A stretch of DNA of 64,000 nt. Origin: Trichomonas vaginalis G3. Taxonomy: Eukaryota; Parabasalia; Trichomonadida; Trichomonadidae. Each line of letters opens with the position of its first letter. Position 1 is the stretch's first letter. This document shows, one piece after another, positions 22,556-31,058 of this stretch. The translations under genes were made by a program, and so were the position numbers. Location: assembly GCF_026262505.1 (NCBI RefSeq), contig NC_067207.1:34254082-34318081 (forward strand), in the 5' to 3' direction. Under the pieces are notes generated by a model. That model was not told where the DNA came from and ran no database searches. It was given only the letters and a program-made list of their open reading frames with translations.

Positions 22556-23426
22556 ATGTTAGAAAAAAAGTTTGCTGACATTGACAAGAAATTTGAGAAT
22601 GTTTTAAACAAGAACAAGAGAAGTTAGAAAATGCTCAGATAAAGCCTATACATGACAAGTTCTTATTTGCTCAGAATGGTATAACAGGTCTAATTGCACC
22701 ACCTGGGTCGGGTAAGACTTTCACTTATCTTAAAATGGCTGCACAACAACAAGAACTAGATGAGAAAAACCCATTCTATGAGTTAGTTGTCATTTGTTCG
22801 ACTTCTGGTCAATTTGACCAAACCGTCAATTCGTTCAAAGATATTATAAAGAAGTCTAAGTTAGTATGTATAAAGGATACTGAGTTGTTAGATTGGATAA
22901 AGAAGTACCAAAGAAGAGTTTTGAAGTATAATGCTATAAATGAGTATATAAATTCTAAGTTCAAAGACCCAAATGAGGAAATGCAGAGAATATTAGAGAA
23001 GAAACACTTCAGAAACAAACAGAAAGAGATAGAATACATTTCGAAGAAATTGCAATCTTACGATTGGAAGACTTACCCTACAGATGTCTTCTTATCTTAG
23101 ATGACTTTGCTTCTCATCCTTTGTTAAAGAACAGAGAACAAGACATGTGTCGAATTCTTAAGAAGCTCAGACACTTTAACATTTCAGTTGTCATTTGTTA
23201 CAGACAGCAAGAGTTTAAGTAAGGATGTAAAGAGAATACTTACTGAATATATACTTTTCCCGGATTGTCCGAAGACGATTTCATGGAACTTATGAAAGAG
23301 TCCATGGCAGGTAAGTTTGACAGACATGAACTATGGGAGAAGTACAAAGTCATACAAGACCCTCATACTTCTTTCAGAATTCATATCTACGCAAACAAAG
23401 TTCAAATTGTAAAAAGTCAAGCGTAA
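22556..23426 (+). CDS. FtsK/HerA-type genome-packaging ATPase of element A (frameshifted)
   Basis: About 290 residues. Walker A is GLIAPPGSGKT (nucleotides ~22686-22718), and Walker B is the hydrophobic run ending in LDDFASHPLL, which a one-base shift at ~23097 splits. A conserved Gln/Ser motif follows (ISVVICY...). This is the A32-like packaging ATPase shared by Polintons, virophages and large DNA viruses, which pumps the genome into the capsid. Breaks at about 22620, 23097 and 23215-23260. The element B counterpart (48734-49549) has a different sequence, so A and B are distinct lineages. Confidence 0.75.
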
Positions 23427-23525
23427 AAATGTAAGTGTTTTAGTCTTAGTCTGTTGTGGTTCTGCAGCTTTCGGTTCTTCTGGCTTTGGAAGACATTCAG
23501 GAAGAGGTACGTCGGACATTCGTTT

Positions 23526-23845
23526 GTGTCCTGTCGGAAGGAAGGACTTTTCCTGTCGGAAGGAAGGACTTTTCCTGTCGGAAGGAAGGACTTTTCCTGT
23601 CGGAAGGAAAAACTTTTTCTGAAGTTCGACCAAAAAGTTCTCAATTTTCGAAAATTTGAATGGTTTACGGACGAACAACAGGAAATTTTTTTCCAGTTGT
23701 CAGGAAATTTTTTTCCTGTCGGAAGGAAGGACTTTTCCTGTCGGAAGGAAGGACTTTTCCTGTCGGAAGGAAAAACTTTTTCTGTCGGAAGGAAGGACTC
23801 GGAATGCCAGAAGGAAGGACTCGGAATGCCAGAAGGATTTGACAA
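23526..23845. repeat. 22-bp tandem repeat lacking stops in several frames
   Basis: Units start CTGTCGGAAGGAAGGAC and end TTTTC, in two clusters (23537-23625 and 23718-23830) separated by about 90 bp, with variants ending AAAAACTTTTT. Because 22 is not a multiple of three, a reading frame rotates through three phases, giving a 22-residue period (RKEGLFLSEGRTFPVG...). An open frame runs from 23454 to 23900 on the plus strand and ends DKTIYLIELPEPSEVKLEK. Open frames also exist on the minus strand (23331-23678, 23417-23845). Whether any of them is a gene is uncertain. Confidence 0.8.
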
Positions 23846-23909
23846 GACAATTTACCTTATAGAGCTACCTGAGCCATCTGAAGTCAAGCTTGAAAAATAA
23901 ATGGTTCAT

Positions 23910-24164
23910 TTACTCTGCTTGTTTGAAGTTGTCAAAATACTCTGTTATTTTTTCCTTTAACAATGGCAAATCTTCTTTGAAGGTAAGTATTGTACAACCT
24001 TTCATATCATAGTGTGTTTGAGGTAACGTATCTTGAACTATTTGTTTCACATCTTCATTCGGTGTCATTGAAATCGGTAAGTTTTCGCGATAGAACCAAT
24101 TTCTGTCAGATTTGTAAATCTTAGCAAGGTCGTAAAAGCTTTTGTTGTTTCTTCTGACTTTCAC
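23910..24164 (-). CDS. Small element A protein of 84 residues, unknown function
   Basis: MKVRRNNKSFYDLAKIYKSD... ends EYFDNFKQAE, polar with no recognised domain. It lies immediately downstream of the KilA-N/GIY-YIG gene on the same strand (21-bp gap) and may be co-expressed or be a detached C-terminal piece. Confidence 0.5.
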   Translation of the reverse strand: MKVRRNNKSFYDLAKIYKSDRNWFYRENLPISMTPNEDVKQIVQDTLPQTHYDMKGCTILTFKEDLPLLKEKITEYFDNFKQAE

Positions 24165-24185
24165 AAAAGACCAAAAATAAACGCT

Positions 24186-24797
24186 TTACATGTATTTTTC
24201 AGCAACTTCGTCAAATAATTTTATAGCACTATCTATCTCATCTACTTCAAACGTTTCTTTACCTTTCGTGGGAGCACCATACATTTTCTCAAACTTTTCA
24301 AGTAGTTCTGTTTCAGCAGCTCTCATATCGTTAACAAACACAACCTTGACTCTATTGACTATACTGTCATATCTTTTAGTTATATTATATGTTCTTCCTA
24401 TCTTATATCTCTTTGTATTGAAGTCCTTCGGTTTCTGAACGATGTAAAGTAAGCCTTCACTGCAACGTTCCGTATCGAATGAACCATATGTTATGAAGTT
24501 ATATCCAACAACTGGGTCTAACCATAACAAAACTATTGGTATAAGACTTTTGTCGATGAGATATGCTGTAGTTCCATAGAATCTTACCGATATCAAAAGC
24601 TCAGGATTTCTTGTCAAAATTTTCTGAGTTGAAGCATTTCTAACCCAGTCCTTTGCTCTCTTTCCAGATAGTGTTAGAATGTCTGACAAAGAATATTTGT
24701 TGTATTTCTTTGAGTATCTTACGTTTAAATCACCTATTCTAACCATTTTGGTGTCATTGTCTATCTTTTTAACTGTTTCAAACTCAATGTTTGTCAT
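24186..24797 (-). CDS. KilA-N plus GIY-YIG-like (T5orf172-type) protein
   Basis: 203 residues. Residues ~28-105 look like a KilA-N/APSES DNA-binding domain (YSLSDILTLSGKRAKDWVRN, then DPVVGYNFITYGS). Residues ~116-190 look like the GIY-YIG superfamily T5orf172 variant: GLLYIVQKP, then YKIGRTYNITKRYDSI, with a downstream Glu in AETELLEKF (residue ~163). This fusion is common in large DNA viruses and phages; the proteins are thought to bind or nick DNA. The start is preceded by an AT-rich TTTTATTTTGTATG context. The gene is intact. Confidence 0.7.
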   Translation of the reverse strand: MTNIEFETVKKIDNDTKMVRIGDLNVRYSKKYNKYSLSDILTLSGKRAKDWVRNASTQKILTRNPELLISVRFYGTTAYLIDKSLIPIVLLWLDPVVGYNFITYGSFDTERCSEGLLYIVQKPKDFNTKRYKIGRTYNITKRYDSIVNRVKVVFVNDMRAAETELLEKFEKMYGAPTKGKETFEVDEIDSAIKLFDEVAEKYM

Positions 24798-24849
24798 TTT
24801 CTGTTCTTACATACAAAATAAAAAAAATATTTTATAAAAAACTAACTTT

Positions 24850-25500
24850 TTTTCTATCTTGTATAAAAGATATGATTTCAGGGATTTTTTGACGAAGAGT
24901 AAAAGTTCACTTCGTAAAAAAAATACAGTTATATCATGAAATTTGGTCATTTTTTCACGATTTTCATAGAGTTTTGGCGACCAGGTTTTTTTACCTACTC
25001 GCAATTTTTCACTGTTTTCATAGAGTTTTGGCGACCCCGAAAAAAGTCTGGGTCGCAATTTTTTACGATTTTCGTACGGAATCTCTATCCTCAGTTTTTC
25101 GAGGGTAGCAAACATATGAGGAAATTCATGAAATTTGGTCATTTTTTCACGATTTCAGGGATTTTTTTTACGAAGTGTCAAAGTTCTCTTCGTCAAAAAA
25201 ATACAGTTATATCATGATTTTTGGTCATTTTTTCACGATTTCAGGGATTTTTTTTACGAAGTGTCAAAGTTCTCTTCGTCAAAAAAATACAGTTATATCA
25301 TGATTTTTGGTCATTTTTTCACGATTTCAGGAATTTTTTTTACGAAGTGTCAAAGTTCTCTTCGTCAAAAAAATACAGTTATATCATGAAATTTGGTCAT
25401 TTTTTCACGATTTCAGGGATTTTTTTTACGAAGAGTAAAAGTTCTCTTCGTCAAAAAAATACAGTTATATCATGAAATTTGGTCATTTTTTCAGCAAAAA
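24850..25500. repeat. 86-bp tandem repeat array with ACGAAG...CTTCGT hairpins
   Basis: From about 25120 to 25500 the same 86-bp block recurs with starts at 25135, 25221, 25307 and 25393 (a partial fifth at 25479). Each contains TACAGTTATATCATGA, TTTGGTCATTTTTTCACG and an inverted pair ACGAAG...CTTCGT. A diverged copy starts at about 24868. Minor open frames here are repeat shadows. It lies between two KilA-N-region genes with no coding content. Confidence 0.85.
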
Positions 25501-25514
25501 TATATTTTAGGTGT

Positions 25515-25547
25515 CACTCGGTCCCTCGGTCCCTCGGTCCCTCGGTC
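25515..25547. repeat. 9-bp tandem repeat CGGTCCCTC
   Basis: Three to four contiguous copies of CGGTCCCTC, notably GC-rich for the neighbourhood. Confidence 0.7.
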
Positions 25548-25679
25548 AACTAACATCTTTTTGAAAATGGTGACAACATGACATTTTGACAACAACACAG
25601 GAAATAAACTTCTTCGTAAATGTTTTGTCAAGACTTCTTCGTCAATGAGTGTAAATGACCCAAAAATATATTTTAGGTG

Positions 25680-26010
25680 AAGAGGTGAGATCTCACCTCT
25701 TTTCTCACCTCTTTTCTCACCTCTTGAATTTTGTATAAAAGATATGATTTCAGGGATTTTTTTTACGAAGTGTCAAAGTTCACTTCGTCACTCATAACAC
25801 AAAAATAGTGTATTTTAAACGAAGTGTCAAAGTTCACTTCGTCACTCATAACACAAAAATAGTGTATTTTAAACGAAGTGTCAAAGTTCACTTCGTCAAA
25901 AAAATACAGTTATATCATGAAATTTGGTCATTTTTTTCGGCAAAAATATATTTTAGGTGAAGAGGTTAGATCTCACCTCTTTTCTCACCTCTTTTCTCAC
26001 CTCTTTTTTC
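25680..26010. repeat. Palindrome and 54-bp repeat cluster upstream of 26009 gene end
   Basis: Two copies of the palindrome AGAGGTGAGATCTCACCTCT or its core (at ~25681 and, diverged, ~25963) are each followed by TTTCTCACCTCTTTTCTCACC. Between them is a 54-bp unit repeated about 2.5 times (starts ~25766, 25820, 25874) containing ACGAAGTG...CACTTCGT arms and CATAACACAAAAATAGTG. Confidence 0.8.
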
Positions 26011-26923
26011 ACAAGCGTTTTACATGAATTGTACGATGTATATTTGAAATTCTAAACAATTTTGTGGCTTCTATTTCTTCTGTCAGTATGTCAAAAGTTT
26101 TCACAATATTGAATGTATCTTTATATTTCTTCTTGACATCTGAAAGAAGGAAATCGTCAGCTGTTGGATAGTTTTTGTTTAGAAATGTCAACATGTCCAT
26201 TTTATCTTCTGCTGGTTTCTCTGCTTCTTTCTTTAAGTCAGCATAGTCGTTTCGCATACGTTCTATCTCTTTGACGGAGTAGTTATATTTCCTCATTGCT
26301 GCTTTACATTTAGAACATTGTGGGTTCATTTTTGCGTTATATTCTGAAACCTTACCTGCTAAAACAACTATAGCGTCAATGGTTTTCTTTAACTCAAAAG
26401 TTGCGGGTTTTATTTGTTCATTCCATACCTTACCTCTTTTATCTTTATCTCTTATCTGCCATACACATTCAGCAACTAACGAAACAAAGTTGTCGTAGGT
26501 CTTAAATTCTTCAGATTTATATATGTCAGAAACATTCTTATATACCATATCGCAGTCTTTGTCCATGACTTTGTGGTTGCAATGAAATCCAAGAAACTCA
26601 TAGTTAACCTTACGTATGAACTTCTTTATTTCTACTGAGTCAGTTGCTTTGACTTCTATTTCATCGAATTCTGGAATAGTAAGCTTTTGTTGTTGTATTT
26701 CAGGAAGTTTAGGTAGATGGTCAATAATATCCTGCATTTCATAAAGATATTCTTCATTTGTTTCATCTTTTGCAGTGCAATCTAAATCTCCTTGGAGAAG
26801 TTCTTGCTTTATCTTCTGGATTTCTGTTTCGAAAGTATATGAAGAAGGAATGAAGCTTTTCATTTCTACTAACATTGAAGTTGGGTTCATGACTAACGAG
26901 TTTGGTGAAGTTGTTGCTAACAT
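26009..26923 (-). CDS. Element A protein of 304 residues, unknown function
   Basis: Intact frame from MLATTSPNSLVMNPTSML to HRTIHVKRL. Cysteines and histidines in FHCNHKVMDKDCD and NPQCSKCKAAM could bind zinc. The helical C-terminal section (FLNKNYPTADDFLLSDVKKK) resembles a small DNA-binding helical domain, without a firm match. It stands between two palindrome clusters and next to a KilA-N gene, so a DNA-related role is plausible. Confidence 0.6.
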   Translation of the reverse strand: MLATTSPNSLVMNPTSMLVEMKSFIPSSYTFETEIQKIKQELLQGDLDCTAKDETNEEYLYEMQDIIDHLPKLPEIQQQKLTIPEFDEIEVKATDSVEIKKFIRKVNYEFLGFHCNHKVMDKDCDMVYKNVSDIYKSEEFKTYDNFVSLVAECVWQIRDKDKRGKVWNEQIKPATFELKKTIDAIVVLAGKVSEYNAKMNPQCSKCKAAMRKYNYSVKEIERMRNDYADLKKEAEKPAEDKMDMLTFLNKNYPTADDFLLSDVKKKYKDTFNIVKTFDILTEEIEATKLFRISNIHRTIHVKRL

Positions 26924-26999
26924 GTTCTTACAATAAAAATAAAAAAATATTTTTTTTAAAAAACTAAAATATATTTTTTATCTTAAGTAAATTCATGAA

Positions 27000-27245
27000 A
27001 ATTCAACGGGTGAAAAAAGAGGTGAGAAAAGAGGTGAGATCTCACCTCTTCACCTAAAATATATTTTTCAATACTTTTTCAGCAACAAAATTCAACGGGT
27101 GAAAAAAGAGGTGAAAAAACAGGTGAGATCTCACCTCTTCACCTAAAATATATTTTTCAATACTTTTTCAGCAACAAAATTCAACGGGTGAAAAAAGAGG
27201 TGAGAAAAGAGGTGAGATCTCACCTCTTCACCTAAAATATATTTT
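27000..27245. repeat. Three copies of an ~80-bp palindrome-bearing repeat
   Basis: Each unit reads AATTCAACGGGTGAAAAAAG, then GGTGAGAAAAGAGG, then GTGAGATCTCAC, then CTCTTCACCTAAAATATATT. Units lie at about 26999, 27089 and 27179. The GAGGTGAGATCTCACCTC core is shared with 25681 and 25963. This fills the intergenic space between two minus-strand genes. Confidence 0.85.
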
Positions 27246-27266
27246 TGCCGAAAAAAAATGGTTCAT

Positions 27267-27929
27267 TTACTCACAATATTTTTGTACAAAACGACCCCAA
27301 ACTTTTAACTTCTTTTCTGCAGCTTCTAATGAAATTTTAGCGAGTTCATATTCTCTAAATTCTCTCTTTAAATCTTCTTGTTCCCATTGGTCTAGTTCGT
27401 ATGGAGAGTCTCTATAACCATAACATATCTCACGTTCATGTTCTATTTGTTTTTCGCACATTTTTCTAACTTCTTGTTCGAACAAAGGTTTTGCATTCTC
27501 TACTGTATCTTCGAGTTCTTCTTCATCTAATTTCTCATGAACTTTCTTGTCTATGGAGTCCATAATTTTTCCAACTGCTATACAATATTTTGGAGAAGCC
27601 CACATTGCTATATAGTTTAGAAGTCTTGGGTCTACATACGTTCCTCTAACCTGTTTGATTTCATCCGGAATTCCTGCACGAATTTTGTATAAAAAGCAAT
27701 CGCCGGAATTCTGGCGATTGGTATATTCTTCACAAAATGCCTTAAAATACTCTTCCCAGGACTTATTTTCCAACAACTTTCTAAAGTCTTTCCTAAACTG
27801 CTGACACATATTTGTTGCATTTATATAACCATCCTTGTCTCTACGTAAGACTTCAATACCATTGTAAGTGCCTTTTGTGAATGTTTCGCCATTAGATTTG
27901 TTCGTGAACGTTTTTGCTTCGACTGACAT
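27267..27929 (-). CDS. KilA-N domain protein of element A
   Basis: 220 residues. The KilA-N domain spans residues ~22-125, with the signature GYINATNMCQQF (34-45) and VDPRLLNYIAMWASPKYC. The C-terminal ~90 residues form a charged coiled coil (EEELEDTVENAKPLFEQEVR). KilA-N proteins bind DNA and are widespread in phages, large DNA viruses and trichomonad Mavericks. Residues ~64-82 are encoded by a near-palindromic block that is repeated at 28022-28083, which looks inserted into the domain. The gene is otherwise intact. Confidence 0.75.
   Translation of the reverse strand: MSVEAKTFTNKSNGETFTKGTYNGIEVLRRDKDGYINATNMCQQFRKDFRKLLENKSWEEYFKAFCEEYTNRQNSGDCFLYKIRAGIPDEIKQVRGTYVDPRLLNYIAMWASPKYCIAVGKIMDSIDKKVHEKLDEEELEDTVENAKPLFEQEVRKMCEKQIEHEREICYGYRDSPYELDQWEQEDLKREFREYELAKISLEAAEKKLKVWGRFVQKYCE
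27684..27743. repeat. Palindromic repeat block inside the KilA-N gene
   Basis: About 60 bp, from GAATTTTGTATAAAAAGCAA to TTCTTCACAAAATGC, matches 28022-28083 with one mismatch in the palindrome centre (CGCCGGAATTCTGGCG here, CGCCGGAATTCCGGCG there). Confidence 0.85.
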
Positions 27930-28021
27930 TTCTGTTCTTACAATAAAAATAAAAAAATATTTTTTTTAAAAAACTAAAATATTTTTTCTGTCTTAAGGAA
28001 ATTCATGAAAATTCACCTGTT

Positions 28022-28083
28022 GAATTTTGTATAAAAAGCAATCGCCGGAATTCCGGCGATTGGTATATTCTTCACAAAATGCT
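28022..28083. repeat. Palindromic repeat block upstream of the KilA-N gene
   Basis: This is the second copy of the block at 27684-27743. It contains a perfect 22-bp palindrome centred on GGAATTCC. Confidence 0.85.
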
Positions 28084-28140
28084 TGTTTTGAGGTCGAGCC
28101 ACTTTTGGCTCCACCTCTTTTTTCAACCAAAACTCATTTT

Positions 28141-29001
28141 TCAATACTTTTTCAGCACTTTTCCGTAGTTATATATGAAAGACAATTCGAGATAAAAGTC
28201 ATAGTACAATGGAATAATATGTTGCACACCGTTTGTTGTGAACCAAACTTGAAAGTCAGAGAAACTGTTACTAGGTGGTTCGTAGAATTTAGAAGCAAAG
28301 TCATAAAAGTCCTTACCAATACATAGAAAACTGTTGTTGCTTGAACTGAAACTTGCATGACACATGACATTTTGAGGGTCAAACACGTTTCTATAAACTG
28401 TCAAATCTGCTGGTGGAAGTATAAATTTAAATGGACCATCTGGTGGTAATGGTTCGTTCTGGTTTAGTAACCGAAGAAATTGTGCCCAAGAACGTTTGTC
28501 TACTCCCCAAAATAAAAACTCTGTATCTCTTGGAGGGTTAATTTCAATCTTTTGAAATGAAACGGTGGAGTTCATCTTGTCATATTCTAGTTTCAGATAG
28601 TATGTTCCATTTAGTAAAGAGTCGTATTTTTCTTGAAATTCCCAGTAGTATTTGTTCATTTGAGTTTGAAAGTCATTTAGAGTTTTTTCAAGACTTTCGT
28701 CGGAACGAATTGTAAAGATTTTCATTTCGTCAAATTTGTCTATGAGACCATCAGAACCTTTATACTGCCCATGAAAATATACTGCGAACATAAATGCGTT
28801 AGTTCTATTTGAAAACAAAACTCTTCAAAATCCTATTGCCTTTGCATCTGAAGGACTTTGAAGCCAACGAATTGGATAGTCAAACCTGTATGCTCGGGAT
28901 GAAATTTCTTCATCTGAAATAGTCCTACCAGCATTTGTAAAGATATAGTCTAACGGTTTTGTATCTGCTACTTTTGTTCTTTGTTTTTCAACCTGAAGCA
29001 T
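28141..29001 (-). CDS. Element A orphan protein, paralogue of 33701-34549 (one frameshift)
   Basis: About 286 residues from MLQVEKQRTKVADTKPLDYI, with one frame break at about 28822, and an intact C-terminal 225 residues. It parallels the protein at 33701 throughout: a TKPLD N-terminus, YRFDYP.RWL, VFD...HASFS...NSFLC, KLYEPPS, SDFQVWFTT and a final YLELSFIYNY. No known domain. Two copies in one element suggest a dosage-sensitive or heteromeric function. Confidence 0.6.
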
Positions 29002-29026
29002 TTAATATATGTAAAAATATATTGTT

Positions 29027-29602
29027 TTAAAATGGTATGCCATATAGCTTCTTGGATTTGTTAAGAAGTATTTGAACGTATTTTCCATCTGTATCTCTAG
29101 TGTTTACATAAGCATAGCCCGCCTTAGTAAAATATACTTGTAATTTCCTATAGTTTACGCCGGTATAAAAGTAGAAAGAGTCTTGTTCTTCGCTATAGTA
29201 GTAAAACTCAAACGTATGCTTGCCATAGTCTGTAATTTCAATTGTTTCATCTTCTAGTTCGTCGACAAATTCGAATACAATATCTCCAAATTTGCCTTTG
29301 TTCTTATTGTTTTCAGAACGAGTGACCCAACGTAAGTTTTCAAGTCTATTGTCGTTTCTTATATGGTTTATATGGTCTACAAAAGGTAAATTGTTAGGAT
29401 TCAGTATAAAATGAGTTGCAATGACAACATGTTTAAGATAGTGTTTTCCACCCATCTTCATAATAGCATATCCGTCATTTCGCTCCCATTCGCTTAAAAC
29501 TCTTTTTGTCTTTTTGTTTCTGACTTCAAATGACTCACAACAGTGAATTTCATATTTCTCATCTAACAAACAAGTTTCCTTCAACTTGAGGTTCACTAAC
29601 AT
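29027..29602 (-). CDS. HNH endonuclease of element A
   Basis: 191 residues. The N-terminal NUMOD4-like region (VLSEWERNDGYAIMKMGGK) leads into an HNH motif: H at ~64 (IATHF), DHINHIRNDNRLENLRWVT at 76-94, then SENNKNK. These features match HNH homing-type nucleases of phages and large DNA viruses, which cut DNA with a metal-bound HNH fold. The C-terminal half is Tyr/Asp-rich and may bind DNA. The start overlaps the end of the upstream gene by 44 bp in another frame. Confidence 0.75.
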   Translation of the reverse strand: MLVNLKLKETCLLDEKYEIHCCESFEVRNKKTKRVLSEWERNDGYAIMKMGGKHYLKHVVIATHFILNPNNLPFVDHINHIRNDNRLENLRWVTRSENNKNKGKFGDIVFEFVDELEDETIEITDYGKHTFEFYYYSEEQDSFYFYTGVNYRKLQVYFTKAGYAYVNTRDTDGKYVQILLNKSKKLYGIPF

Positions 29603-29828
29603 CGAAAGGCATGTCCATAAGACGTTCTTCTTCTAACCTCTCTAGTCTGTTTGGATAATTGGCACGTGCTGTTTCCAAATCCATTTCGTAGCGAAGACCA
29701 GACAATTTGTCATAGACTTTTATGGGTCTTCCCTTCCTATATTTAAAATTCTTCGAAACTCTCCAACCATATCTTTGTAACTCTGCTTTTATTCTAGCAG
29801 ACTTTCTGTCCATTCTATATGGGGGCAT
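29559..29828 (-). CDS. Small basic element A protein of 89 residues
   Basis: MPPYRMDRKSARIKAELQRY... is rich in Arg/Lys, with start context TTTTTATAAAAATG. The frame ends in VEGNLFVR, inside the first codons of the HNH gene. No family recognised; the charge suggests nucleic-acid or capsid binding. Confidence 0.55.
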   Translation of the reverse strand: MPPYRMDRKSARIKAELQRYGWRVSKNFKYRKGRPIKVYDKLSGLRYEMDLETARANYPNRLERLEEERLMDMPFDVSEPQVEGNLFVR

Positions 29829-29853
29829 TTTTATAAAAATAAATTTTTTTTCT

Positions 29854-30436
29854 TTATTTTACATAACCGCCTGCTGCCATAAGTCTTTGACGCCAACCCA
29901 TACCAGCTAATGAAGGTTGACTTGGTTTAGTTTGGAAACTAAACTTTGGTTTTGGTTTATCTTCAGTTTTTGGTTTTTCTTCTTCTATCGGTTTTTCGTC
30001 ACTTTTCGGTTTCTCTGACTTTACTTCACTTGCAGGAACAGTTGTGTCGTCAACATCTTCATAAATATCATATGCCATTTGTTTTTGTTTTCCTTTCAAC
30101 TTTTTGTGTTTGTTGTAAAGTTTAGAATATTTCGACTCTAAGTCAATGAGATGTTCTATAATGAACTGTTGGTCAGTGAAGTAAACTTTTCCATCTGTTG
30201 TCTCGAAAGCTCCTTCAGACTTCAATATTTTATTTGTGAGAGTCTGTTTCTTTTTGAGATACTAGCCGTTCCATTTCTATGAAAAGTGACTTTATAGTTA
30301 GGGTTTGTATTTCCAGACCTGGCACTTTCTATTATTGAATTTTTCTCTTCATCTGTAAGTTCTTTGACAGGTTTTGACAATGGTTCTGAACTTTTTTTTG
30401 TGGTGTCAAATCTACCGTTTCAACTTCTTCGGTCAT
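29854..30436 (-). CDS. Element A protein with Lys/Pro/Glu-rich linker (frameshifted)
   Basis: The intact part (30225 down to 29854) encodes ETTDGKVYFTDQQFIIEHLI, a helical segment, a low-complexity EKPKSDEKPIEEEKPKTEDK linker and an end AGMGWRQRLMAAGGYVK. The start MTEEVETV at 30436 is connected through breaks near 30240 and 30416. The final WRQRLMAAGGYVK resembles a short binding peptide. Function unknown. Confidence 0.5.
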
Positions 30437-30455
30437 TTCATCTCAGTAAAAAATT

Positions 30456-30620
30456 TTAGTTTGGTTTGTTTTCAACTGGTTGTTGTTGTGGAGGTGGGAT
30501 GGTTCCTTTAATAATATCATTCAGTTTCACATGCAGAGCCTGACTATATGGTATCGGTTTAAATGCTGGAAGCCGACAAATCCATCTTGAACTCATTTGT
30601 CTCAATGCTGCATTGTTCAT
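30456..30620 (-). CDS. 54-residue element A protein
   Basis: MNNAALRQMSSRWICRLPAF... ends PPQQQPVENKPN. It is an intact short frame between two same-strand genes, with a spacing and AT-rich leader like its neighbours. Unknown. Confidence 0.45.
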   Translation of the reverse strand: MNNAALRQMSSRWICRLPAFKPIPYSQALHVKLNDIIKGTIPPPQQQPVENKPN

Positions 30621-30639
30621 TTCATTTCAATAAAAAACT

Positions 30640-31041
30640 TTACATTCCCCACGTTTGAGGCGGTTGAGGTTGGTTATTGTTTACCCACTGTTGTGCATGG
30701 TTATATCCTCTGTTAAAGAATCTTTCACCTTGGTCCATATAGTGTCCTGCTTGGTTATAGTAGTCATTTGCTTTGTTATAATAGTTTCCTGCTTGTCTTC
30801 CTACATTGTCCATCCATCCTTGAACTTTCCTCTTGTTTCAGGATTTGGAATAAGATTTGTTGCATCTCGTGCTACATCCCAACCTTTCTGTATAGTTTGT
30901 ATAATAGGTTGTGCTTTCTCTTTCAGTATACCTAATGTACTCAAAATCTTCCTTCCAACTCCAAATACACCTCTGGCTATTGTTCCCACTGCGGGTAAAA
31001 AATCTAGATGCGACTCCTGCTAATGCGCCAAATAAACCCAT
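30640..31041 (-). CDS. Element A small N-terminally amphipathic protein (frameshifted)
   Basis: It starts MGLFGALAGVASRFF, which fits a myristoylation-type MG start and an amphipathic helix. After a one-base shift at about 31000 it continues TIARGVFGVGRKILSTLGIL and ends in a Gln/Asn/Tyr-rich tail (QQWVNNNQPQPPQTWGM). Related small proteins lie at 34554, 51283 and 51523. Such proteins recall membrane-active minor virion proteins such as adenovirus protein VI; that role is inferred. Confidence 0.5.
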
Positions 31042-31058
31042 TTCTTATAGGGTAAAAA

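Noticed and set aside
25135-25581. Four similar 60-84-codon frames (MVIFSRFQGFFLR...)
   Set aside because: Each is one register of the 86-bp tandem repeat; they end at repeat-determined stops.
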